DNA of 27,499 nucleotides from Mesostigma viride (lineage: Eukaryota; Streptophyta; Mesostigmatophyceae; Mesostigmatales; Mesostigmataceae), in NCBI GenBank assembly GCA_009746045.1, contig RPFO01000935.1, positions 1-27,499 on the forward strand. The letters run 5' to 3'. The notes below the pieces were generated by a model. The model saw nothing but the letters and a program-made list of their open reading frames with translations. It ran no database searches and was not told where the DNA came from. How positions within the stretch are numbered: position 1 is the first letter of the stretch; each line of letters begins with the position of its first letter. Both the position numbers and the translations under genes were made by a program. Of this stretch, positions 1-7,821 are shown piece after piece.

Positions 1-9
1 GACCTGGAT

Positions 10-1389
10 ATGTTCGGCGCCGATCCGAATTTGTCGTTCGATACGCTGACAAACCGTGATTATGAGGTTACTCACCCTTTTTCCCCGACACGACCTATGT
101 ACGACCTTATAACTACGCCAGCCGCGGCCGAACCCCTGCCGAGTGACATTCCTCCCACGAGGAAACGCCGCAGGTCCAATAACGACCAGTTGGCATTTAT
201 GGAGAACGTGCCTAAGAAAAAAAGGAGTGGCGGGAGACACGCTGCTCCACGGGTAAAGATTGAAGACGGGGTTTACAATGAAAAGAAGGGGACAAATGAG
301 ACTCCGGACACATGGGTCGAGTTCGCTAGTTTCTACGGACCTTTTGGCAAAAACAAGTTGAAAGATTGGTCAAAAGAGGAGGCCGCGAGACGTTATCAAA
401 ACTTTCTGGATAGAGTCCAACGAGGGGAGTTGAACCTCGACGAGCTAGTGCGTGCCAGAGGCGCGAATTGGGACCACAAGATGGGACCGGGAATGACAGA
501 GAGGTTGAGCCAGGTGCGCCCACCCATAGGAACGATGAAAGGGCGTTGGGAAAAGGCCGTAAGAGAGTTTGAAAAAGTGACCGGTATCGATCGAACCCTC
601 TTAAAAGACGGGGAACTGAACTTGACGGAAAGCGACTTGAAAAAGGCGGCGATGGTGGTGAACAAAAACTTTTTTGCCAACTCGTTCCCTGTACACGAAG
701 TCTTGTGGAAAATAGATGAGGAAGACGACCCCGAAACCCTTGCGTACTCGCTAGGCAAGAACAAGATCGGACTCGCAAGACCATCTGCGCTCAAGGCCTT
801 CAAGGAGTTTTCTCCCGAGACCGAAATCGTGATAGACGAGGGGAAAGTGGTCCGATCGAACGCACAGAGATTGTTACAGTTCCTTGCACACGAAATGATC
901 CATTCCGCAAATTCGAGGTGGGCTCCTATCCGCGATCTCCAATACGACTTCCATGGTCCTGTCTTCCATCGCAATAACCGTCTGTTCAACGGTCTTGACA
1001 CCGTCCACGACTACTTTGGACATCGTGTCCCAAAAAAGGATATCCCTTACATAGGGGACAGTGAGGAGACTTTTTCATTGTACGACTATGAAAGGCCTCC
1101 CATTGGAGCGAGCGAGACAGGGGAAAAACACTACTCCGCGAGCCGTCTACCCTATACGCTTGACCAACTAGAGGAAATAGAACAGATAACAAACGAGGCA
1201 GGTGTGCAAGAATTGAAAGATCACGATATTCAGAGGTACATGCGCACCCAGGTGCTGCGAAAGAAGCCCGGAACGAGGAGGGACTACCCGGAAGACTTCC
1301 TCCCCCTGGACGACCGCGAGGACCCCGACACGCGCGACAAGAGGCGCTTTGTGAAGAAATATATGAAGAGACAAAAGACGTCCGCGTGA
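10..1389 (+). CDS. SprT-like zinc metallopeptidase, paralogue 1
   Basis: A 459-residue protein with the zinc-protease signature HEMIH at residues 294-298, followed by HGPVF at 315-319, which supplies the third metal ligand as in SprT/Spartan-like proteases. The family cleaves DNA-crosslinked or DNA-bound proteins; that role here is inference. The N-terminal ~90 residues are low complexity with basic clusters (RKRRR at 51-55, KKKR at 69-72) that could be nuclear localisation signals. Residues ~98-235 form a region shared almost line by line with the next gene (WVEF, LVRARGANW, GPGMT, RPP.GTMK.RW). The two genes are tandem paralogues 47 bp apart. The frame is open to the left edge of the window, so the true start may lie upstream. 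Codon use is less GC-biased than in the genes at 10.3-12.7 kb. Confidence 0.82.
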   Translation: MFGADPNLSFDTLTNRDYEVTHPFSPTRPMYDLITTPAAAEPLPSDIPPTRKRRRSNNDQLAFMENVPKKKRSGGRHAAPRVKIEDGVYNEKKGTNETPDTWVEFASFYGPFGKNKLKDWSKEEAARRYQNFLDRVQRGELNLDELVRARGANWDHKMGPGMTERLSQVRPPIGTMKGRWEKAVREFEKVTGIDRTLLKDGELNLTESDLKKAAMVVNKNFFANSFPVHEVLWKIDEEDDPETLAYSLGKNKIGLARPSALKAFKEFSPETEIVIDEGKVVRSNAQRLLQFLAHEMIHSANSRWAPIRDLQYDFHGPVFHRNNRLFNGLDTVHDYFGHRVPKKDIPYIGDSEETFSLYDYERPPIGASETGEKHYSASRLPYTLDQLEEIEQITNEAGVQELKDHDIQRYMRTQVLRKKPGTRRDYPEDFLPLDDREDPDTRDKRRFVKKYMKRQKTSA

Positions 1390-1436
1390 GGCGCTAATGG
1401 TCGTGCAGACAACCCTGGCAGTGGAGAATCGAAAAT

Positions 1437-3071
1437 ATGTGCCTAGAGTATATGGGAATAACACGCATGCCCTCGAAAAGGAAAACCGCGACCCCGCCTG
1501 TGAAACGCACCGCCGCTGCCCGGAAGCCGACCGGCACGGCAGCGAAACGAAACACGAGGCCGAGAAAGAGTCACATCGCACGAGCCGGCGAAATCGACGA
1601 TGGAGACGAACCAAATCTTACGACCAAAGTCGAGGACGCGAACAAGAAGAAAGTGATGGAGTTGAAGGAAGAGGCGGAAAAACTTGCTGAGATAACCGAC
1701 CCGTTCAACAACGATTCCAACCTATCGTACGAGGAAAGCTTACCGTTGGAGAGGCGACTGGACCAAATTGAAACCAGGATCGTGCCCGCGTTACAGCTTG
1801 AACGGAGAAGAGAGCAGATGAAATGGGACAAGGCCATGAAGGACGTGACGAGACAGCGCAGGAGTCACCTTCAACCCAAAAGCGAGGAGGCCCGGCGAAG
1901 ACCGGACCCGAAGGTGAAGATGGAGGAACCCGCCGAGACGTGGTACGACCCGGTAGAAGGTGTCAGGAAGAAGCCGGACATGTGGGTCGAATTCAGCCAC
2001 TACTTCGGACCTCACTTGAAGAACAAAATGAAAGATTGGTCGATCGAAGAAACGGCAAAACAATTCAACGATTTTTCGGAAAGGGTACGCAAAGGGGAGC
2101 TGGACCTCAATGAGCTCGTACGCGCCAGGGGTGCAAACTGGAATCGCATGGTGGGACCGGGGATGACGAAGGGCATGGATCAGGTACGCCCCCCCCTCGG
2201 CACGATGAAGTGGCGTTGGAACAAGGCCGTCAAAGAGTTTGAAGACCTCACCGGCATGCAACGAAACGACTTGGTCAAAGACGGCAAGTTACGTTTGACC
2301 GACGCGGACTTGAAAAAGGCGGCCATGGTAGTTAACAAAAACTTCTTCGAGAACTCCTTCCCCTTACACGAAGTCATGTGGAGAGTAGAGAACGCCGACG
2401 AAGGGTATGCGAAGAATAATGACGCATATTCGCTGGGAAAATACAAAATCGCAGTCAACAGAGACGGTGGGGGGTGGGGGAAGGCGTCATCAGACAAAAA
2501 CACCATTCGCACGGACGAGGGGAGAGTGATCCGATCCGACGCGCAAAAATTGTTACAAGTCCTCGCGCACGAAATGATCCATTCCGCGAATGCGAGATGG
2601 GCTCCTGTCCGCGATCTCAGATACGACGACCACGGCCCCATATTCCAACGCAACAACAAACTTTTCAACGGATTAGATAGCACGCACGACTACTTCGGAC
2701 ACGCGATCCAAACCAGCGAGATCCCTTTCATAGACGACGGAAAGGGAGGTCAAATGCTCCCGGTCAAATTGCCTCCGAGAGGCGCGTCCGAATATGGGTC
2801 ACCATACTATCGACGGCCTAATGGTACGACGCTCAAAAGGTTGCGAGACTTTCAAAATCAGTCGGATCGTGAAGGCCTGGACGAAATGAAAGAGAAGAGA
2901 CCGCGACAATACCTGCGTAATTTCGTCCTCCGCAATAAACCCGGAAGGACGAAGGACGACGACAACTACCTGCCCCTCTTTGATCCCGAGGACGAGGACA
3001 CGCGCGCCAAAAGGCTGAATGTCACGTCCAGGAGACAGCCTTCCATCAAGAAACGCAAGCTATCCGCGTGA
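1437..3071 (+). CDS. SprT-like zinc metallopeptidase, paralogue 2
   Basis: A 544-residue tandem paralogue of the preceding gene. The active-site HEMIH is at residues 378-382 and the third-ligand motif HGPIF at 399-403; the flanking LLQ.LAHEMIHSAN.RWAP is nearly identical in both. It differs by a longer N-terminus: a basic, lysine/arginine-rich first ~50 residues, then a charged, probably coiled-coil stretch (~60-150). A basic C-terminus ends the protein. The start is uncertain: ATG 1437 is the longest choice, but ATG 1452 and ATG 1467 follow closely, and the protein from 1467 starts directly in the basic tail. Upstream, 1390-1436 is a short AT-richer gap that could hold the promoter. Role as a protease acting on DNA-associated proteins is family knowledge; the viral function is inferred. 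Confidence 0.82.
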   Translation: MCLEYMGITRMPSKRKTATPPVKRTAAARKPTGTAAKRNTRPRKSHIARAGEIDDGDEPNLTTKVEDANKKKVMELKEEAEKLAEITDPFNNDSNLSYEESLPLERRLDQIETRIVPALQLERRREQMKWDKAMKDVTRQRRSHLQPKSEEARRRPDPKVKMEEPAETWYDPVEGVRKKPDMWVEFSHYFGPHLKNKMKDWSIEETAKQFNDFSERVRKGELDLNELVRARGANWNRMVGPGMTKGMDQVRPPLGTMKWRWNKAVKEFEDLTGMQRNDLVKDGKLRLTDADLKKAAMVVNKNFFENSFPLHEVMWRVENADEGYAKNNDAYSLGKYKIAVNRDGGGWGKASSDKNTIRTDEGRVIRSDAQKLLQVLAHEMIHSANARWAPVRDLRYDDHGPIFQRNNKLFNGLDSTHDYFGHAIQTSEIPFIDDGKGGQMLPVKLPPRGASEYGSPYYRRPNGTTLKRLRDFQNQSDREGLDEMKEKRPRQYLRNFVLRNKPGRTKDDDNYLPLFDPEDEDTRAKRLNVTSRRQPSIKKRKLSA

Positions 3072-3075
3072 GGTC

Positions 3076-3549
3076 TCACGCGGCGAACGACAGCTTCGGG
3101 ACGTAGGCGGTGCCCCCGTCGGCCATCGGGACCGCGTGGAACCTCGACAGGGTCGCGTCGGCGGCGAGGAAATCGGCCAGCGGAATCGGGCCGTTCGAGC
3201 TCCCGGTCGTGATGTTGACGTGACTCGAGACCCCCGCCGGGCGCACGGGCATCTCGACGAACGTCGCGCCGTGGACCGCGTAGTGCCCGTCTAGGACGCG
3301 CGCGATCAGGTCGATGGCGCGCTTGTCGTCGTCCGATACCTCGGCGAAAGGCGGGACGATGACGGAAATGGCGCCGGCGATCTCGTGACTGGCGTTGTCG
3401 TACGCGAGCACGCCGGCGAGCACCCGCGCCGACGAGGACTGAGCGCGGAAGGAGAAGACGGGGCGGTTGATGCCCGCGAGAGGGAACGCCTCGGACACGG
3501 GACAGTTGAGCGTGAGCATGACGTCGCGCTTCCAGGCGGTGGACGACAT
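3076..3549 (-). CDS. Hypothetical protein, 157 residues
   Basis: I do not recognise this protein. It starts at ATG 3549; the frame stays open further upstream, but that part reads as arginine-rich shadow of the next gene and lacks coding character. An AT-rich stretch (about 3551-3582, with AATAATATAT on the minus strand) lies just upstream and is a plausible promoter. The product is compact, with alternating hydrophobic and small residues (for example VLAGVLAYDN and AGAISVIVPPF) and no cysteine cluster or clear membrane segment, so a soluble alpha/beta fold is likely. It ends 4 bp from the stop of the convergent metallopeptidase gene and is the last of four consecutive minus-strand genes. Confidence 0.7.
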   Translation of the reverse strand: MSSTAWKRDVMLTLNCPVSEAFPLAGINRPVFSFRAQSSSARVLAGVLAYDNASHEIAGAISVIVPPFAEVSDDDKRAIDLIARVLDGHYAVHGATFVEMPVRPAGVSSHVNITTGSSNGPIPLADFLAADATLSRFHAVPMADGGTAYVPKLSFAA

Positions 3550-3599
3550 CGTGTCTATAAGAAGAATGGATATATTATTGCTCGACCGCCGCCGCCTTC

Positions 3600-3947
3600 T
3601 CACCCCATGACCGTAATCAGGGCTATCGTGATCACCGCGATGGTCCGCATGCTCACTGGGGCCTCGCGGAACTTCTTCACGGTCTGCCCGTCTGCTTCTG
3701 TCAAGGCGTTGGGCCGGCCGTAGAATAGCGTGTGGAGGATGTCGAGGAACGTGTACTCTTTCGGCTTGAGGATCGCGAAGAGCGATATCGTGAAGACGAC
3801 TAACGCGATCTTCGCGAACACGACGGGGTGTTCGAACGGGTTCACGTACGACCTCAACGTCGTCCAGAAGATCGAATGCCAAGGAAACTTCAGCCGGTGC
3901 ATCAGCAGCTTGGCGTCCATCGCGAGCGGGTATACACTTACCATCAT
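3600..3947 (-). CDS. Small membrane protein, 115 residues
   Basis: Predicted integral membrane protein with hydrophobic segments at about residues 42-60 (VVFAKIALVVFTISLFAIL) and 100-114 at the extreme C-terminus. A hydrophilic loop with a KPKEYTF stretch lies between them. The start is at one of two adjacent ATGs (3947 or 3944); the frame remains open upstream but there it overlaps the 3' end of the ADP-ribosyltransferase gene, whose stop is at 3970. No family assignment is possible. Its position in a minus-strand gene run beside an ADP-ribosyltransferase-domain gene gives no direct functional clue. Confidence 0.68.
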   Translation of the reverse strand: MMVSVYPLAMDAKLLMHRLKFPWHSIFWTTLRSYVNPFEHPVVFAKIALVVFTISLFAILKPKEYTFLDILHTLFYGRPNALTEADGQTVKKFREAPVSMRTIAVITIALITVMG

Positions 3948-3969
3948 ACATGTTTCCCACCGAAACGGA

Positions 3970-5517
3970 TCATATCGTATGCTGATATTCCTTCTCGGGT
4001 GCCACAAACGCCTTGTCCAGCTCTAGCGTGCGCAACTTCGGGTCGGACAACGTTCTCTCGTCCCCCACCAGAACGAAGGTCGTTTTCATCAGCTCCGTAT
4101 CTGCCCCCGGCGCAGGCGGAACCATCCTGCACGCCTTTTCCCGCGTCCAAGGCTTCGTTTCTTCCGACGGCGGAGAAAACTGGACCGCGCGTGTCCCTTT
4201 GATGAGGTAGGACACGCCCGGGGGGAGCAATATCTCCCATTCCATGGATTTGGTCGTGAAGTAACTCACAGGCCAGAACAGCAGGGCCGGGCAACCTTTC
4301 AGAAGGCGAATCACCGTGTAGCAGCAATCGCCCCTCCTCTGGGAAAACCCGTGTGCGTGGTCCGGGTCGAGGCTCGTCGATGTTACGAAAGGGTTGACGT
4401 ACACGCGGTTCTTGCTCCCTTTGAGATAGTAATCATCTTTAGACCCGCGATAAACCGTGAAAGGTTTCGTGACCCGCGGGGCCTGTCTGATCAGTCTGTA
4501 TAGGGATTCCTTGTACACCGGAACGACCGCTTTCACAGCGTAATCGGTCGAGAGAAACTTCAAAAACCAAACAGAGTACAGCCATTTGATGTGCTCCTCC
4601 CCCACGGCCGGGGTCTCCGCCAGTAGTCCCGCGAGTCCCGATACGGCTGCCATCGCGTCTTTGCCATCGGAGCGTTCGAGAACGGCGTCCAAACGAGCCA
4701 GACTCGTTTCGTCGCGCACTTCAAGATCTTTCAACTTGTATTGGAGTTCTTTCCTCAGTCTCTTCACGTCATTCCGCGTCGGTCTTGTGTGCCATATGTT
4801 GGGATCGGATGTGTCGAGCCCCTGGGTCTTGACCAGTCGACAAAACGCGACCCATAGCGGGGAGGTGTGTTCCATGCCCAGGATGTACGGATCTATCTTC
4901 CCGCGAATCCGGTCATGGTGGCCTAACAAACCTTGTTCGCTGTTGTTCGCGTACCCGTCCCCCGTCCGCGAATAGGATCGCAGGAGGATGAGATCTTCCG
5001 TCGAAAGTCGCTTCAAATACTCGTTGGACCGGGCGTACCACGCTTCGTCGACGATGTCCGAGGGATGGATCGCTCGGGGAATGGACGTTTGGCTCTTTCG
5101 GTTATCAAACAGAGTGTCCCATTCCACGGAAAGCCCGGCCATGTTGTAAACCTTTTCGCGGTAACGCGGATTGTAAGGCGTAAACTCCACTTCTCCGTGG
5201 GCGAGCGCGTCGAAACTCTCCGTGTTTACGAGCAGCAGGTACGGTATGTGCACTGTTCCTGTATAGGAAGCGAACGAGGGCGGCAGGGCGCGGTCGTCCC
5301 CATCCTTGCAGAACCGAGCGTGACGCGCGTCCGCGTACCTCTTGTCGAGCTTTTCCCTTATCATCTTCCCGGCACTCGGAGTCCGTGTCCGGCCGACGTG
5401 TTCCTTGGTACTCTTGGCCTTTTTCGCGGGCGGCGCCTCGGGACGCGTCTTGCGCCACTCGAGGTACTCGGCGAGAGCTCGCTGCATTCGTTTGCGTATA
5501 CGATACACGCCGTACAT
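3970..5517 (-). CDS. ADP-ribosyltransferase-domain protein
   Basis: A 515-residue protein whose C-terminal third carries the three hallmarks of R-S-E class ADP-ribosyltransferases. Motif 1 is an arginine in VYRGS (R357), motif 2 is FVTSTS (377-382), and motif 3 is the catalytic E-x-E in MEWEILLPPG (E426, E428). E-x-E is typical of arginine-specific enzymes. Such domains transfer ADP-ribose from NAD to a protein target; target and cell location cannot be told from the sequence. The N-terminal ~350 residues are mostly helical and charged, with a basic first 60 residues, and match nothing I recognise. No signal peptide is seen. Comparable domains occur in several giant viruses and in bacterial exoenzymes; nothing here shows it acts as a toxin. 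The start at ATG 5517 follows the stop of the upstream gene (5530) by 12 bp. Confidence 0.83.
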   Translation of the reverse strand: MYGVYRIRKRMQRALAEYLEWRKTRPEAPPAKKAKSTKEHVGRTRTPSAGKMIREKLDKRYADARHARFCKDGDDRALPPSFASYTGTVHIPYLLLVNTESFDALAHGEVEFTPYNPRYREKVYNMAGLSVEWDTLFDNRKSQTSIPRAIHPSDIVDEAWYARSNEYLKRLSTEDLILLRSYSRTGDGYANNSEQGLLGHHDRIRGKIDPYILGMEHTSPLWVAFCRLVKTQGLDTSDPNIWHTRPTRNDVKRLRKELQYKLKDLEVRDETSLARLDAVLERSDGKDAMAAVSGLAGLLAETPAVGEEHIKWLYSVWFLKFLSTDYAVKAVVPVYKESLYRLIRQAPRVTKPFTVYRGSKDDYYLKGSKNRVYVNPFVTSTSLDPDHAHGFSQRRGDCCYTVIRLLKGCPALLFWPVSYFTTKSMEWEILLPPGVSYLIKGTRAVQFSPPSEETKPWTREKACRMVPPAPGADTELMKTTFVLVGDERTLSDPKLRTLELDKAFVAPEKEYQHTI

Positions 5518-5529
5518 TTTTCCCAGCGG

Positions 5530-6237
5530 CTACTTTTTGGACTTCGGGCGTGTTTTCGCTAGCGCGTCTGCCACAAGACTGTTTCCCCATCGCAGCTCCT
5601 CCAAATGCGATGCGGCCTCGTCGTGTCTCTTCTGCGTTTCCTTCAACCAAGTACTCAGGTCTGGGACGGCGTCCCTCTTCCTTAGACCCATGTTTGCCAT
5701 CTGTTTTTCGTGAACACGTTTCGCGACGGCCTGCGGATGAGAGGGCAGTGCCGCGTTTCGCAACTCCTGGCGTTCCCGTTCCATCATTCGAAGGAGGGAC
5801 TCCATGGACTGCTTTTGTGGGTCCTCGAATTCGTCCACACCGAGCACGACATCACGAGCACGAGGGGAAATGTTCCTGTACGACTTCGATTTGCCGCGGT
5901 ATGGTCGGTCGACATACGCGTCATGGGCGTACGTTGCACTTTGCGGCTCATCGGGAATGTACGAGTCCACCATCTTCTTCCAGTCGGGCACCTCGGACGT
6001 GAGTTTGCGACTCCGGTCGCCGAGGAGATCGCGAGCGCGCGGAGAGGTTGACATAGGAATCGTCGAGCTCGCGACCGCGTCCGTGTACAAGTCGTGTCCC
6101 GTTTTCTCCTCGCCGCCCTGTCTCACCGCATGTCGTCGCTTCTTCCCCGCGGCGCCGTGGAGACCGCAAAACACCCTGCCCGTCCGGCACTGCTTGCGGC
6201 ATTTGGAGCCCTTCCGTGTCTTTCCTTTGCACTGCAT
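5530..6237 (-). CDS. Protein with short N-terminal Cys/His zinc motif
   Basis: A 235-residue protein starting with a compact metal-binding motif: C3, C13, C17, C24 and H27, with the spacing C-x2-H at the end (RVFCGLH). This resembles the short 'CKGxTKKGxxC...YCxxH' motif that recurs at the ends of many giant-virus proteins; its function is unknown. The rest is charged and probably helical. An SPRARD hexamer occurs twice (near residues 65 and 125), each followed by a hydrophobic pair, suggesting a repeated docking or processing site. The C-terminal part contains a Met/Glu/Arg-rich likely coiled coil. The ATG at 6237 is directly preceded by TATAAAGG on the coding strand. It heads the four-gene minus-strand run. 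Confidence 0.72.
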   Translation of the reverse strand: MQCKGKTRKGSKCRKQCRTGRVFCGLHGAAGKKRRHAVRQGGEEKTGHDLYTDAVASSTIPMSTSPRARDLLGDRSRKLTSEVPDWKKMVDSYIPDEPQSATYAHDAYVDRPYRGKSKSYRNISPRARDVVLGVDEFEDPQKQSMESLLRMMERERQELRNAALPSHPQAVAKRVHEKQMANMGLRKRDAVPDLSTWLKETQKRHDEAASHLEELRWGNSLVADALAKTRPKSKK

Positions 6238-6245
6238 CCTTTATA
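6238..6245 (-). promoter_or_regulatory. TATAAAGG box abutting a start codon
   Basis: On the minus strand TATAAAGG touches the ATG at 6237, and a run of A lies ~15-25 bp further upstream (T-run at 6260-6270 on the plus strand). The same octamer occurs upstream of the SSB gene. A TATA element with no leader is unusual; it could instead be a late-type promoter overlapping the start. Confidence 0.4.
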
Positions 6246-6290
6246 GTTTCACGCTTTACTTTTTTTTTTTGTACAAAGGAGAGAAAGGAG

Positions 6291-6434
6291 ATGTCAGGAA
6301 GCGTTCGGACGAGCAACGGGATGAACGCGCGGCGGTGCGCGGAGGTCGCCGTCGGGACGTGCCGCGCGTGCCTCGTGGCCGCCTGTCACCTCGTGCTGGC
6401 CTCCTGGTGTCGCGCGGCGACCTGGCCGCAGTGA
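6291..6434 (+). CDS. Possible small Cys-rich protein, 47 residues
   Basis: A short reading frame from ATG 6291 to TGA 6434. The third codon position is strongly GC, as in the confident genes of the GC-rich class, and the start is preceded by an AT-rich stretch containing an AGGAG run. The product has five cysteines and a hydrophobic middle (CRACLVAACHLVLASWC) that could span or sit on a membrane. No family is recognised. GC-rich DNA produces many spurious frames, so this is tentative. Confidence 0.3.
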   Translation: MSGSVRTSNGMNARRCAEVAVGTCRACLVAACHLVLASWCRAATWPQ

Positions 6435-6462
6435 GGCGCACGTAGTTACAATCAGTATACGC

Positions 6463-6664
6463 AGATCCATCCGTTGGCGGACCCAGCAGCTGCCGGTCCG
6501 ACACCGGCGACTCGCCGGATCCAGCAGCTGGCGGATTGGGCAGCCGCCGGATCTAGCAGCGGATGGTCGGTCGCTTGCACGCCGCCAGATCCATCCGTTG
6601 GCGGATCCAGCAGCTGCCGGTCCGACACTAGCGAGTCGCTGGATCCGGCAGCTGGCGGATCCAG
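6463..6664. repeat. Direct repeat pair, ~78 bp, 124 bp apart
   Basis: A block starting AGATCCATCCGTTGGCGGA at 6463 recurs at 6587 with a few substitutions. Both copies contain CAGCAGCTGCCGGTCCGACAC, slightly varied, and end in an inverted echo (CAGCTGGCGG). Smaller pieces (GGATCCAGCAGCTGGCGG, GCCGCCGGATCTAGCAGC) recur between them, so the stretch is a patchwork of GGATCCAGC units. From 6435 to 6868 I see no convincing gene. Confidence 0.75.
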
Positions 6665-6868
6665 CGAGCGGCCGAAACCGAGGAGGGCCTCGCGACACGT
6701 GACAAATGCTAGTAGTCAACGTTTGGATTGTTTGAACCTTGAATTGTATAACCCCTTCCGGAAAGTTCATGTCTGTGTCGGCGAGGACGGTCATGTCGGC
6801 AAGGATGCAGCACTCCTCGACCATAAATTCGCCCACCGCGAAACAGAGGCCTGATCCGAGCGCCAACC

Positions 6869-7642
6869 ATGGCGACCGTCTGCGGTGGAGCCCCTTTCAC
6901 ACACGCTCTGTTTCACTTGACGAGAGAGACTGACCATTACTGGATATTCACATTGAAGCCTTGTCCGATGTCGGAGTTGGACCCCCGTCAGGAAATCAGA
7001 GTCCGGAAGAGCGACCAAATGATCCATGGCCAGGGCTTGACCGCTGCGGCATCGAATGGAAAGAAGCGCTTCGTCAACTGGTTCAGGCTCGACAAGTCCA
7101 AGGACTTCATAGCGGCTCTCGGGAGGTCTCCTGACTTCCAGGACGGTGGTATCGACCAATCAGGAATGGAACACGGTAATGTGTTCTATGACCAGGCCCC
7201 GTCGGGAGATGTTTCCAACGTGGTAAAGACCGTGATGGGCGGCCAGAACGACGAGCGAGGCGTGTGGATCCATGCCAAATTGATCGACAAAGTCGTCGAA
7301 TGGGCTAAGCAACCACTAACTCAAAAGATAGAAGCACCCATTCAAGAACGAGTTGCACGAGCTATGCCGGGCAGCGAACGAGAAGTACGATGTCCGACCG
7401 GCGTGATTGACATTATCTCCCATCACCCTCCCGTTATCGTGGAAGTGAAAGACGTCAAGGACTGGATGAAAGGCATCGGGCAGTTGTTTGGCTATGGCCA
7501 TTATTTTCCGGGTTACAAGAAACGTTTACTAATCTTTCGGACTGACAGGACCAGTCCGGGACAAATCCAAAACATCAAAGAGGTATGCGAAGGATGTGGC
7601 ATCGAACTCGCAATATACGAGGATTTGATCGGTGCTGTATGA
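6869..7642 (+). CDS. KilA-N domain protein with PD-(D/E)XK nuclease domain
   Basis: A 257-residue two-domain protein. Residues ~12-145 form a KilA-N type DNA-binding region (HALFHLTRETD, KRFVNWFRL, RGVWIHAKLID). Residues ~155-257 form a restriction-endonuclease-like fold: D181 (GVIDI), E192-V-K194 (VIVEVKD) and the downstream Q205 (GQLFGYG) match the D...E-x-K...Q pattern. This N-terminal DNA-binding plus nuclease architecture is known from multigene families of iridovirus- and marseillevirus-like genomes. Nuclease activity is plausible because the catalytic residues are present; the target is unknown. The start ATG 6869 lies in ACCATGG, a good Kozak context, and this whole start region is duplicated at 7822. 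Confidence 0.85.
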   Translation: MATVCGGAPFTHALFHLTRETDHYWIFTLKPCPMSELDPRQEIRVRKSDQMIHGQGLTAAASNGKKRFVNWFRLDKSKDFIAALGRSPDFQDGGIDQSGMEHGNVFYDQAPSGDVSNVVKTVMGGQNDERGVWIHAKLIDKVVEWAKQPLTQKIEAPIQERVARAMPGSEREVRCPTGVIDIISHHPPVIVEVKDVKDWMKGIGQLFGYGHYFPGYKKRLLIFRTDRTSPGQIQNIKEVCEGCGIELAIYEDLIGAV

Positions 7643-7679
7643 CTTCCGTCTGCCGTCACACCGAATTGGGCTGTCCGGA

Positions 7680-7765
7680 ACCTTCATGTCGGTGTCGGCA
7701 AGTGAGATCGTGTCGGCGAGGACAGCTGTGTCGGTAAGCGGACCGTGTCGGCGAGGAGGACGCCC
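7680..7765 (+). promoter_or_regulatory. TGTCGG(C/T)(G/A)AG iteron array in duplicated leader
   Basis: The leader of the second KilA-N gene contains repeated TGTCGGYRAG-like units (in GTGTCGGCAAG, GTGTCGGCGAG, GTGTCGGTAAG, GTGTCGGCGAG) about 18-22 bp apart. The leader of the first KilA-N gene (about 6768-6805) has a shorter version, and both continue with a conserved ATAAATTCGC segment ~40 bp before ATG. This looks like a protein-binding array or promoter shared by the two paralogues; a KilA-N protein binding its own leader is possible but unproven. Confidence 0.5.
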
Positions 7766-7821
7766 ATCTCGACAATAAATTCGCTCCATCGCGAGAAGAG
7801 GTCCCAGACTGAGCGCCAACC

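Noticed and set aside
2190-2200. C8 run in the second metallopeptidase gene as another frameshift site
   Set aside because: The frame is correct through it and matches the paralogue, so no shift is needed there.
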